64,000 bases of DNA from contig OY752142.1 in the NCBI GenBank assembly GCA_963573315.1, positions 1,674,001-1,738,000 of the forward strand, read 5' to 3'. A program made the translations under genes and the position numbers. Below are positions 32,724 through 44,144 of this stretch, piece by piece. Under the pieces are notes generated by a model. That model saw only the letters and a program-made list of their open reading frames with translations. It was not told the DNA's origin and did not search any database. The stretch's first letter is position 1, and each line of letters opens with the position of its first letter. The DNA comes from Entomortierella parvispora (taxonomy: Eukaryota > Mortierellomycota > Mortierellomycetes > Mortierellales > Mortierellaceae).

Positions 32724-33337
32724 TGGAAATCAGTGCGGTACAAAGAGTAGAGAGTGGGATGAAAGAAGGGATGGAAGGAGAGAAGGAGGGAAGAAAGGAA
32801 GAAGGGAACCAGGCGAACGAGGCGAGTGAGGAGAGTGAATGAATGTGTGAATGAGTGGAATGGGCGAATGAATGAAAAAGGATGCAATCTGCATCCCTCT
32901 AAGGGTCACGTTATTTCACACTTCACTTCTCACACCTTCACGTTCACGCTTCGATCGTCGTCGGCTCACTCGGTCGTCCCTGTCTGGCCGCCCGTCTTTG
33001 CCCTTTTGCTGGCATCTCTCTTGTCTTTTTCTCTCTCGCATTCACTTCGCTCCATTCTCGTCCCTTCCGCCTCCTCCTCCTCCTTCCTTCCTTCCATCCC
33101 TTCCGCTTCCTCTTCTTCCCTCCTTCCCTCTCTCTTTTACTCCTGCTGTCTTTCTCTCACGGGCCTCATTTCCCTCCCCTCATCTTGTCCTTCTTTTGAC
33201 ATTCGCCCGTCCACTTTATTCGCTCGTCCACTTTATTCGCTCCGCTACTCTCCTACACTCCGGGTCCACTCTGTCCCTTGCCGGTCCCCACTCCACCCGC
33301 GCCTCTTCCTTCTCCGCTCCCCACGCGACTCGCAACA
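32724..33337. promoter_or_regulatory. Divergent promoter region between GH20 and TYSND1
   Basis: Two head-to-head genes share 614 bp. The plus strand is purine-rich near the GH20 start (32760-32830) and pyrimidine-rich near the protease start (33000-33330). Each gene thus has a CT-rich leader on its own sense strand. No specific factor site is claimed. Confidence 0.5.
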
Positions 33338-36300
33338 ATGATCCAAAACTGGACCTCTGTCTGTGTGCGCTGCCATGGGCCAGACGATACTGGCTCAAAG
33401 ACTGAAGGCAGAGCCTTCTTCCACAATGAATATCAACTCGTGCTCATCCTTCCGATCGCTGTTCAATCTTTGATCTATCGTTCTTTCTGTTGCTTGTCTC
33501 TCTTTTATGTGCTTGTCTGCCTGTTTGCTTGCTTCTGCTTGTCTTGTTTCAATTGCGACTATCGTCGTGACCATTATCTTCATCTCATCGTCCTATTGTT
33601 CCCTTAACTGCGTCGTCCATCTCTTGGTTATGATGATACTCTTTCCTTCTATTTGCTCTTCTCTTGATTTCATTCAATACAGGCGGGTATTCGACATTTA
33701 CAGCCTCGGGCATCGCCCTCGAGTCCAACCTTGTCATTACGAGGTAGGGTTGACTCCAATGGTCAATACTGTTGTTTATCAAAAAAAAAAAAAAAAAAAA
33801 AAAGAGATCTTGCCTCTCGATCCACTCTCCGCCGATCCATGCCACATAAAATTGAGGTTCACTTTAGAAAAGGAGCACATGTAAACTAACGGCTTGATCT
33901 CCTATCACCAGCGCAAGTCTTCTTCGGCCATTCCTCATGGACAAGGTGGGTTACATACATCCCCTTCCCCTCAATTGTGCTCAGGGGAACTCTTCCAGTT
34001 TAGAGTAAACTTTTCGCCTCGGATGAGCAAGAGTCATATCGTGGGAGATCGAGCTAATTGTTCGCTAGGCGTCCGAGTGTAACGTCGCTTCAAGAAGTGT
34101 TGGCCTCGGCACACTCTTTACCCCACACACAACACACGGACCCTTGCTTGATTTTGTGATTCATTTTTGACGCGTTGAATCATAAGCGCGTGAATGTTCC
34201 AGAGATGGACTAACAGAAAATAATTATTTTGATCCTTGTCATAATGTAGCTGTCTTCTTACGGCGAGATGATCCTTGGACCACACTCTGGTGTGGATGTG
34301 CTGTTTGAGAACAACATCGATGATGGTAATGAGTTAAAAAAAAAGACGTCATTCTCGTTTACGGTTACTGACCATTGACCGTTCCTTGTAGAGGGCAGCG
34401 AGACCTGGATCAACGCTGATTTGGTTGCAGTGGTCGAAGCTGAAGGTAACACATCGACCCATCTTTAGGCTATCCGATGTTCAAGGGAGACTTTGACCGA
34501 TATGGCAACATCATTGACTTTTCTCGCTCGCTCTTTTCCCTAGGAATGTTGTCCTCCATCAGACGATTGACCGGGCATGATTCGTCAAACTGGATCTTTG
34601 GTTGGGGGCCTAACAAGGGCCAAATTGGAACAGATCTAGACTCGATCCACCGCTTCTCTCTTCGAAATGTAGGGATTGCAGGCCTGGCTGTACTTCGTCT
34701 ACGACCTACAAAGACTGTAGAGAATTATGTGCAACAGTCTGAGGAGAAATTCGTGTTCAGTGAACAGTCCCCTCGTATGTTGTCGGTACCCTCTATTGGA
34801 AAGAAACTGACGCTGCACGGATCGGGCTTTGGATTGATTGCGCCCTCGGTCCTGATCAACAACATTAGTCAAGGGGTCGTGGCCAACATTGTACACCCGT
34901 ACCGTGCAGCCAGAAGAGTGGACGAACAAGCCAATTCATTAGTCTTGACAGATGCGAAGTTTTTGCCTGGGATGGAAGGTGGAGCTGTCAGCTGGGACGA
35001 AACCGGGGAACTTGCAGGCTTGAGCATGCTTCCTATCAGGTATGTTGGAAATGAAAAGCACATAACAGGTTCCTCGTGTTTTTTTTATGATTCCTACGTA
35101 TTACCCCTGCTAACTCTACCCTTTGCCTTTATTCTCCGGAATCTGTAGGAGAACAGATGGCGAGCCAGCTGATATTAGCTTAGTGATTCCAGTAGCCTGC
35201 ATCATTTCAGCCATTTCACCTTACATCTCAGTTGTGCGACAACCTCTCCTTCCAAAGCACATCACCTCTCTGAACGGAGCTACGCTGATTGACGCGCGGC
35301 AGGCTGTGGTGATGGTCCAAGTCGGACAAACCTGGGCCTCTGGTGTTGTTATATCCAAGCATGGACGTAAGTGGAGCGAGTGTTCTCTTTATTTTTCTTA
35401 CGCGTAATAGCCATTTTCGTCTAACATCAACCTCTTTTTTTCTCTTCATGAAAATATTTCACAGACATTCTCACAAACGCGCACGTCTTCACTTCCTTTC
35501 TGGACAATATCAGTAACAGAACGTGGCCTAATTTAAGAAGTGGTATTTCTCTCCGCGTGCGCATCGATTCGCCTCAGCAGCAGGTAGGTTGAAGGGTGAA
35601 GCCACTATTTTCATTCGTTCTATCGTCTGCATTCTGTTTGTTGACACGCTTTTCATTTCATCACACCGATAGCAATGGGTGGACGATTGCGAGGTAGTCT
35701 TTGTCTCCGAGTCTTGCTGGGATGTTGCCTTGCTCAAAATCCCAGAAACTTGTGTTTTGAAGGGATTTCTGCCTTTTTTGCCACTCCGGACCAAAGGAGA
35801 GCTGTAAGAGAACGTGATCACTCCAACAAAAAAAAAAAAACTATGAAATGAGGCATTCTTCAAAAGTGAGCTCATTTGTATACTTTTTGTTATTTCTAGA
35901 TCTCGAGTCAAGCCATTGGTAAAAGGTTCACCTCTCTTCGCGATTGGGCATGGCATCTTTGGTCCTTCATCAGGCATCCTGCCACTCATCACTTCAGGAG
36001 TTTGTAGCAAGGTCGTATCTTACAACCAGCAACCCGTCATGCTCCTGAGCAGTGCCCCTGTTCACCGCGGAAACAGTGGAGGGGTACTGATTACAACAGA
36101 TGGCCAATTTGCAGGATTAGTTACAGGTAACCAAACTAGTCGTTGTGTTGTTGTATTTGTGTTTTTCCAGAGGTGTATATGTTTACCAAACCTTTGTCAC
36201 ATTATAGGGAACGGTAAAACGTCCACAGGCCGAACAATTACGCATCTCAATTTTGCGATCCCACTGGAGGCCCTCACGGACGCTGTGAACGCGTATCTAG

Positions 36301-36515
36301 TGGATGAAAATCGTAATTGGCTTGATAAGCTTAACATGCCACCGCCAAGGATAGGAGACATCTGGTCTCTTCGAGGCACAGCGCCAGCTTGGGAACCCCT
36401 TGAAAAAAGTATGATTTCTCGACTTTTACCCCCACAGAAACCAGGGTAAACATGAACTAACTTTGACCTTTTTCCTATTGCATTTGTTTTCCTTCTAGCC
36501 CCCAGCAAATTGTAA
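33338..36515 (+). CDS. TYSND1: Peroxisomal processing protease TYSND1/DEG15, ending in SKL
   Basis: Well-placed exons are 33683-33743, 33912-33945, 34250-34325, 34392-34445, 34544-35039, 35149-35366, 35465-35583, 35673-35803, 35900-36126, 36208-36408 and 36499-36515. The first exon probably starts at 33338 (MIQNWTSVCVRCHG), but its donor is uncertain. The N-terminal half has TASGIALESNLVITSASLL. The trypsin-like domain shows the His in HILTNAHVFTSFL, the Asp in SESCWDVALLKI and the Ser in PVHRGNSGGVLITTDG: a full triad. The spliced C-terminus is LEKTPSKL, so SKL is a peroxisomal targeting signal made by the 17-nt last exon. TYSND1/DEG15 removes PTS2 presequences and processes beta-oxidation enzymes. 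The gene ends 36 bp from convergent RPAP3. Confidence 0.92.
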
Positions 36516-36551
36516 CAGTAAACGCTGATGTCTGCTGGCGACTTTATGATT

Positions 36552-38365
36552 TTAAATGGTAGTTTTAAACTTGGATGCGAGTGAGGTCAGGTCTTGTTGA
36601 CTATAGACATCTTGACTCTCAACACGGGCAGCAAGGTGCTTGAAAATGGCTGCCAGGTCTATTAAGAAACCAGATGAAAGTCAATGACATGTTTAAGCAA
36701 CTGTTGCATTTCCATATCCCTCGTGGGTTCAATTTGAAGTGAATTTTTTCTCGGTACCTTTCTTCTCGCTCGCAGTCATGAACATCAATGACAAGTCAAT
36801 TCTTTGAACCTTTACCAAGTTAGCAAGGGTACGATAGAGAAGCGCAGGCTCCTCAGAGCTATTTCAAACCCAAGAAAAAGGAGAGGAGCGTTAGCATCCT
36901 TTTTTGTTATCATCATTACGATTCTCAATCTCGCTGTGCGTACGGAATATAGAACTCTTGAAATACGGCCAACATCGAACTCAGATATTCAGATTCAAAT
37001 GAACTCTTGAAAAGGCTGGGCAACGACTCAGGCTTGATGAGCTATGACAAAAAACAACAACAAAAAGTAAGAGTCTTGATCAATTGGCCAGCTTACAATG
37101 CAGTAAAGGTAAGGCCACGCAAACCGGGGCATTTGTACATTTGTATACCTTCAAATACTCGAATAAACGCGAATTATCCTTGCTGTAGCTCTTCCAATCG
37201 CGCTGAAGCTCCATCGTTGTTGCAGGCACAGTCATAGGCATGCTCAAAGCAAAATCCTTGGGGGATGTAAACGAAAGTGTTGATTCCTTTGCTACTGTTG
37301 CTGTCGCCAGGGGCTTGGACTCGGAAGCCTTGGAAGAGGAAGAGATCCCCAGCGACTTTTTGGCGTCTGCGTCTTGGAAGAGCTCAGAGGGTTGACTATT
37401 GGACACTTCCTTGATAGCTACGCGTTTGCTGGATATGACATGGGGCTGTTGCGTATTTTGCTTGGTCGCCACCGTGTCTGGGGTTTGCGCCAGTTTTTCC
37501 TTCGTCGCCGAGGCTGGTTTCGAACCCTTGCTTGATTTTGCGATAAGCTCTTTGACTTTGGCCAATTCCTCCTTGACGGTTTTGTTTGAAGGATCCAGTA
37601 TCAACGCCGCCTCAAAATCCTGCTGTGATTCCTCGAGCTTTCCCAATGACCGGCGGGCAATTCCACGCCTCCAATGAGCCTTCAAATTTTTCCTGTCCAA
37701 GAGTATTCCAAGAGAACAATCGGCTTCGGCTTCGGTATACCTATGTTTGAGTCGTGAGTCTGTGAATGTTCTGCAAATTAAAACGAATCATACCGCCCTT
37801 AGGCCCTATCAGCACTTACATCTCCAATTTAAGATACGCCATGGCTCTGTTAATGGGAAGCACCGAGTTTGAGGGATCATATTCCATGCTGGAGGTATAG
37901 CTCTTGACGGCCTGATGGAAATCGCCCTTCTTGAAGAAGTTGTTTCCCTAAAGTACGAATAACTACAACGAATCAGTGATTGAATGTAGATACCGCTTAT
38001 CCTGAGCCCGATTCTGGTTGGATTTGACCGAGGTCCTTACTTGCTCCTTCAACTCTGCTGCGGTGTTTTCAGAGATCACGTTTGGTTCCTGGCGTGATAA
38101 AAACAAGATATGTCAGAGTGGTCGTGGCGAATGGTCAACAGGGTTTAGACTTGGCCGAACATACATTCCTCTTGCTCCCATCTGCACGCGCCCTTTCCTC
38201 AGGCGCATTGGATTCCTTTGGCATGATCTCTCGTTCCTTTTTGTGGATGGCAGAACTGAACTGGGCGAAGCGAGGACGAGAAATATGGTGCGAGGAGCCT
38301 TATGTCACAGACGCAGCCCATGCGATGATTACATGGCGACAATCATAGCTCCGCACAATTCCCAT
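36552..38365 (-). CDS. RPAP3: RPAP3/Spag1-like TPR cochaperone of the R2TP complex
   Basis: Eight exons (38365-38333, 38261-38166, 38088-38041, 37947-37820, 37740-37149, 37041-36944, 36858-36758, 36658-36552) sum to a 400-residue protein. TPR motifs are clear: GNNFFKKGDFHQAVKSYT, AMAYLKLEMYTEAEADCS and WRRGIARRSLGKLEESQQDF. A Lys/Ser-rich linker leads to the RPAP3 C-terminal domain: WKSYSKDNSRLFEYLKLI, SLPSLFKSSFESEYLSSM, VQRIDLSLMFM and DLAAIF. This domain binds the RUVBL1/2 ATPases, while the TPRs bind HSP90 and HSP70. Together they assemble RNA polymerase II, snoRNPs and PIKKs. Yeast Tah1 keeps only the TPR part, so the full form is animal-like. The first exon (MGIVRSYDCRH) is the least certain. 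Confidence 0.9.
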
Positions 38366-39117
38366 GCGAATTCCTTTTTTCTTTATACACGCACATCCTG
38401 AGGGGGGCTACTTTACGGAAATCATCGGTTTTCTTAGCAGGATTTCAATATGGGGAGTGGTTACCAACCCGGTTGCCGAGATTTAGGGATTTTTTAGGGG
38501 TTTGTTAGGGTTTTTTAGGGTTTTGATTTTTTTGAGCCCAAATCCCATGTAAAGCTGTTTCTTAATCGCATGAGCTGTGTAGGTGACATAAGGACACCCA
38601 TATGGTGCTAATGTGCACGTGACTTAAGAGTTCATTCGTCACCGAAGAAACAATAAATCGCAAACCTAACATTAAAGACATCTGTGTCTCCATCTTGGAC
38701 CCTTTGAACATCCTCCATATTCAACCTCCATCTGCGCGCACTGTACGCTCTACGACCACCTTCACTGACGAAAAGCCATATCCTTCCATCTCCACCGGCC
38801 ACCACTTCTTCCTTTTCTTTAAAGCCCTCTCATTTTGTTCATTTCAAGATCGCATTTCAAGGGTGACCCCTTCAGTGCCGTACATTCTCTTTCTTGACCA
38901 GCCAGCCAATCCTTCTCCAGCCAGGTCGACTGACGCGATTCCCGCCCTTTTCCCTGGTTCTCCTGCTTCTTCCCTAGCAGGTCTATTTGCATTCAGAGGT
39001 TTGTTTTGCGTGTGCTATGCTGAGGATACTCTTTGCCATGGCTTGAATGCACCACTAAATGTCCTGTTCGCCGAACGAATGAATGCCCTGTTCTAAAGCA
39101 GTCACTTAGAGCAACCC
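38366..39117. other. Divergent intergenic region RPAP3 / ADA3
   Basis: Contains telomere-like T(n)AGGG units near 38480-38530 (listed separately) and a CT-rich leader before ADA3 (about 38700-38850). A plus-strand ORF (38695-39096) shows no family motif and is not called. Confidence 0.5.
38480..38530 (+). repeat. Telomere-like interstitial TTTAGGG/TTAGGG units
   Basis: About five degenerate units of the type (T)nAGGG occur in a row: TTTAGGGA, TTTTTTAGGGG, TTTGTTAGGG, TTTTTTAGGG. It resembles fungal telomeric TTAGGG but is imperfect and short. Confidence 0.55.
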
Positions 39118-41460
39118 ATGGACACCCCTGTGCCTCCATCTTTCGACCCCAGCGCCCTCACCTACAGGAGCTACGTGAATCGGCTGTCTTCAGCAACTTC
39201 ACCGAGCGCGACCAATATCCCTTCTTACCAGGAGCTGACTGTCCTTCAGCAAGAGCTTCAGCATTTGTCTGAACAGGCGTCCCTTCGCTATGAGCGGTAC
39301 AGCAACGAGCTCGTAAGGCTCGAGACTGGATCCTCAACGGGAGCAGCTGTGAGCCAATCCAAAGACTCGTCTGTTTCTTCGACCCCTACCTCCTCTGCCT
39401 CTTCAGCGTTTAATTCTACAGTGCCAGGCTTGTCAGCATCGTCGGCTCACGTCGGCTCAGGATCAGGGCGGACAAGTGCGTCGCCAAATACTTCATCGCC
39501 TTCAGCCTTTTCCAATAGTTCCCGGACAGGGGGTGGATCAGCTGGAACCCTAGCGTCCGGGACAACGGCGGCCGCATCCCCAATTGTCAAACTGAAACTG
39601 AAGCGTCCAGATGCTCCAGGTATGGAGTGTTATCCTGGGTCTCTCAGTGATGACTTGGATGTTTGGCGACAGACGACTAATATTCAATGATACTGTGGGT
39701 GACATTTAGAGGGCGCCAAGACAGATGATGAGCACAGTTCTTCATTCAACCCCCTTACAGTCAAAGTCAGGACAGGGACACCATCGTAAGTTTCAATGCA
39801 GGTGAGGCTTTTTGGCCTTTACTCAGCACACTAGCTTACGCAGTCATCTTTGTTACCTATAGAATAAGTCAGGACGGATTTCAGAAGAAGAGGAAGAAAC
39901 GTGATCTGGATGATGACAGTGAATATTCTGAGGACGAGCGAGGTATATGATCGGGAATGTTTATGAATGATGCCTGATCAAAGTTAATCTATTGGTACTA
40001 ACTCTTATTCTGCTGTATAGTCACTATCCCGAAATCAAAACGGAGCGATGACTACTCTTTAGCTAAAACTGGACGTAGCATGTCCCCCCAGCCAGTGAAA
40101 TTGGGGGCTAACCGGAATAATGTACCTAAAGCAACTCAGGTACTAGCAACGTGATACATGGTTTACTCTTGCAGTGCAGTCGGGCGATGAAGCTGATCGA
40201 GTTCAACCCTTCGCTTTTATTTTAGCAACGAATGGGTGACAAGGCACACTCGAGCTCCCACCAAAAGAAAAAGAAGAACTCAGAGCACCATACTGAAAAG
40301 TCGCAGAAGCCAACACCTAAAGTACAGGAGGTACAGGAGGATTTTTCAAAAGTCAAGGTTGCAAACCAAGTGCCGATCCAAACATTTTGGGCATCTATGG
40401 ATCCGTATTTCCGACCTTTTACCGAGTCGGATAGAATTATTCTGGAGGAGGAGGTCGATCAAGTAACACCTCTCATGATTCCACCGCTCGGCAAACATTA
40501 CCTGGATGCATGGGCAGAGGAAGAGCGGTCCTTAATGCCGTTCGATGGATATGAATCTCGTAGGAATTCTGTGGATTCGCTCAAAGATACAACTTCGTCA
40601 CGGAATAATGTGAGCAACACCCCATTTGAACTTACGGACGAGAACATTGATCAGGACGAAATTTCATGTGGTCCGTTGACGGAGCGACTCCTGAGCTCTT
40701 TAATTGCAGAAGAGGTTGTTGCACCAAAGGAGGTCAAGGACGGCAATGACGATCAGAGCCAAGAAGTACAACCAGGTGCTCGAAACTATGCCGAGTTGGA
40801 GGAGCGTATCAAGCGGGAGCTGCGTTACATTGGCTTACTTGGAAACGAAGAGGTATGCAGCAACGCTTGTTATACCGAAGTGCTTGCATGTTTATCATCG
40901 TTGTAGTCGAACCAAGTTTTACTCATTCGCGTTTCGTATAGATCAATTGGGATGCACGAGAGGATGATGAAATTAGTATTACCCTTCGGTCCTTGCAGAA
41001 GGAGCTTCGTGAAGTCATGAAGGTGAACAAGAGCAGGAAGCAGCGGTTACTGGGGTTGGTCAACAACCACCTAGCCTACCAAGAGTACAATACCATTCTC
41101 GATGATCTGGACAAGCAAGTGGAGCAGGGCTATTTGAAGCGAATTGTAAGTGTCTTGGTATTGAAGCAATGCCTCATTTTTACCAGGAAGACAGCCATCT
41201 CATCAACCTTTCATGTCTTTCTTGTCTAAAAGCGAAACACTAAAGCCAAGAAGAGCAAGAAAACCGCGGCACCAAAATCGTTGTCGGAGAATGCCATCAG
41301 TGCTATGGACAGACGAAGACGATTTGTTCAAGGGGTTGGACCCATCTTCCCGCCTGAAAACTATACCATTCCTACACAATCCATTTATCAGGATGAGCTC
41401 CAACCAAAGGCCAACTCGGGCACCCCTCAGACTTATCGAGAGCTCAATGGACTGCCATAG
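39118..41460 (+). CDS. NGG1: SAGA/ADA histone acetyltransferase subunit ADA3 (NGG1)
   Basis: Seven exons (39118-39619, 39710-39785, 39863-39942, 40021-40139, 40226-40852, 40942-41145, 41233-41460) give 611 residues. The N-terminal 300 residues are low complexity with basic patches (KKRKKRDLDDD). The mid region has FWASMDPYFRPFTESD and GPLTERLLSSLI. The Ada3 C-terminal domain reads YAELEERIKRELRYIGLLG, INWDAREDDEISITLRSLQK, ELREVMKVNKSRKQRLL and YQEYNTILDDLDKQVEQGYL. Ada3 bridges Ada2 and Gcn5 and stimulates nucleosome acetylation in SAGA. Ends 130 bp from the convergent YOS1 gene. Confidence 0.93.
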
Positions 41461-41590
41461 ATTACAAGAACCCCATTCAGTTTTTTTCAAGACTGTTGTA
41501 TAGTAAAAATCTTCAACGTGTGTATTAGTGTACATGGAATATGGATGTCGGTTGAGGCGTCGGCTGGGAGTCCAGGGTGGGGGGGCTTTT

Positions 41591-42168
41591 TTATCCGAGA
41601 ATGACAAGGTAGAGAATGGCAATGATGTTCAAGGCGATCAAGGGGACTAAAAGTACACGGAGTATCAATCATGAGATTATTAGACGGGAGGGAGGTAAAC
41701 TGACACGCGATTGATTTTCATTCGGTGGATCCTTCCATTTCGATATTTTTTGTCCACTTACTCCTCATCAAGGTCCTGACAGCCGAGATCAAGCTGACGA
41801 GTCGCGCCTTGACAGATTCCTGTCCGTAAGGGTCGACGGCCTGGCGACCCCAGCCAACTGAGCAAAACGCAGAGATAGATAGAAGAGAGTAAGGGAGAGA
41901 GTCAGGAACACGGCATGAAATATTAATCGTTGAGATATTGGTTAAAAGGGACATTGGGGTATCGGATAAATCTCGAGTAAAAAAAAAAAGAATAATAACA
42001 TGGCAGTGTTCAGAAAGATACGGCTGGTGAAGGTGATAGAAAGAAAAGGGAGAAGTCTGTGGACAGAAGGTATTTACTCTTGGCAAGAAAGCGATCCTCG
42101 TTTAGGATGGCGACTGCATTCACAAAGATGAGCATAACCTCCAAGAGGCCAAAGATGCCGATGGCCAT
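41591..42168 (-). CDS. YOS1: YOS1/IER3IP1 small membrane protein of ER-to-Golgi transport
   Basis: Three exons (42168-42078, 41857-41762, 41646-41591) give 80 residues, the usual length. The sequence begins MAIGIFGLLEVMLIFVNAVA, continues ILNEDRFLAKIGWGRQAVDP, then ESVKARLVSLISAVRTLMRI, and ends IALNIIAILYLVILG. Two hydrophobic helices flank a conserved soluble loop (LNEDRFLAKIGW, SVKARL). In yeast Yos1 forms a complex with Yip1 and Yif1 on COPII vesicles. The gene is too split for single ORFs to reveal it, but all junctions are GT-AG and in phase. Confidence 0.92.
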
Positions 42169-42513
42169 GTTTCAAGTACTTTTGGTGGAGCGGAGAGGGG
42201 AGCGGAGAGGGCGGGGGGTGTGGGTGAAAGGGAGATGGGTGAGGAGAGAACGAGTAAATGGGAAACGTGGACAAAGATGTAAAGATGTGTGGATGAGAGA
42301 TGACAGATTCACACGTACATTGGAGAGTCACAACTCTGCGCCCAAAAAAGAACACGCTAGGAGGCATGGCTGCAGCAGTTGCACTCCAATACCATGGAGG
42401 CCATTCTCCAGTCCCCATGTTCCTCCCTTGTTTTCTTCCCTTGTTCTACCTCACCTTGAGAGATGCCAGCCATGCCACCTTCCCGCCTAGATTCTCGTCC
42501 ATCTCGCACCATC

Positions 42514-44000
42514 ATGTTCTCTTTGCTTGGAATGGCCGCTTTGACCCACAGCGTCTATGCTGCCTGCACGTCACCTACCAAAACGTTCTACCCAGCTGGC
42601 CTCAACGACACCTCCTACATCACCAACAGCGGCCTGGGTTCCCACGGCGGTATCTACAGGGCACCCGCCAACCAACTGACTGAGGGTTCTCCCTATGGCG
42701 TATACGACTATTGCTTCATGCCGCACCCTCGTGTACAGGAGTATGAACTCCCCCAAGCGAAAGAAGCCAAGATTGTTTATCTGGAGTATCTCCAGCGTCA
42801 CCAGCGCCGAACAATGTATAATCTGGCTCCTGGTGGAGAGGTAAGATATTCTTCCATCGAGCAGAGTAATAAGTAGAAGAAAAAAAAAATAGTTGCTAAA
42901 TCTACCTACAGAACCAACCTTTTGACTGCTCCACCTTTGACGCGTACCTCTACGGCGCCGGTGACCGAGCTGGAAACGACCCAATGCGTGTGTACGCGAA
43001 TGTCTACACTGACCCGAACAACCCGTTCGTGAATGCATTGCCCTACGTGAATGCCTCCTGCATGTTCCCACAGTTGACCCTAGGTGGCTTGCTCGATGGC
43101 TTCCAGCATGGCAAGGACCTGTGGAAGGTGTACGGCGAGAAGCTCGGTATCATCCCGAATGAGCCCAACAGCAAGGTCTGGCTTCGCTCTACCTCTTCGC
43201 CTCTGACACAACAGAGTGCCAGCGGCGTCCTACGCGGTGTCTGGCCCAAGTGGAAGGGTTCACTTCCACTCCGTCAGCAATCCGGTGGAGTGGATACTAT
43301 CAATCAAGGTTACCCCTGTAACGCCAGGAACACTCTTCTCGACGCCATCGAGGCGACAGATGCCTGGAACGAGCATCTCACCGTCACTGCAGACTTGCGT
43401 GCAAGGCTAGGAGCGATTCTTGGAGCGACCAGCAGTGCGTGGCAAAAGACATTTGACCACTTCTCTGACAATTTTCAGGCCCGATGGTGCAACGGTTATG
43501 ATCTCCCTTGCAGCTTTACCAACCAATCTGATTGTGTGACAGTCCAACAGGCTGAGGAGGTCTTCCGCGCAGGCGATTGGGAATGGCAGTTCTACTGGCG
43601 CTCGAATCCCCAAGCTGCTCAATACATCCGGGCCGTGGAAGGATTGTTCATTGGCGAGATCGTGAGTCGCCTGCAGGCTGTCCTGGATGGGAAGCAAGAG
43701 TATGTCTACGCTCATACATTCTTCCATGATAACGATCTCGGTCCTATCTTGGGGGCGTTGGGTATCAATACCTTGAGATGGCCAGGAATGGGGTCGAACA
43801 TCGCCTTCGAGATCTGGGAGACGCGCACCAAGCAGCCCCACAAGGCCCCAACCGCCACTTATCATGCTCGCGTGCTCTATTCTGGTCACCCCATAGAGAC
43901 TATCCATGGAACCTTAAACTGGATCGAGTTGCCAAAGTTGATTAGTATACTTCGAACATTTGTGCCAGAGGATATTATCTCTCTGTGTGGTGCCAACTGA
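42514..44000 (+). CDS. Secreted histidine-phosphatase (clade 2 acid phosphatase-like)
   Basis: Exons 42514-42840 and 42912-44000 give 471 residues. A signal peptide (MFSLLGMAALTHSVYA) precedes ACTSPTKTFYP. The N-terminal catalytic motif reads YLQRHQRRTMYN, a variant of the usual RHGxR in which Arg-His stay but Gly is Gln. The proton donor motif is clear as FFHDNDLGPILGAL (HD). In between are GGLLDGFQHGKDLW and WLRSTSSPLTQQSA, the family's x-R-x-x-x-R-x-x-x-S region. Eight or more cysteines and several N-glycosylation sites support secretion. It likely releases phosphate outside the cell; the true substrate is unknown. An in-frame ATG at 42463 would bury the signal peptide and is less likely. 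Confidence 0.82.
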
Positions 44001-44144
44001 CGCCACCGGCCCCCCACAAAAAAGTTGCCATGATGAATGTACGAATGAAGATTGCTTTAATAATGGATATGATGATTCTATAATGTTTTAAAATGATGAT
44101 GATGTGGAGCAAAAAAAGTCAAGAGTTTCCTCCGCTCGAATGCT

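Noticed and set aside
34446-34468. A 23-nt intron in the TYSND1 gene (acceptor at 34467)
   Set aside because: Too short for spliceosomal splicing; using the acceptor at 34542-34543 gives a 98-bp intron and a continuous frame.
38695-39096. Independent gene upstream of ADA3
   Set aside because: No recognisable motif; it lies in the leader region and stops just before the ADA3 start.
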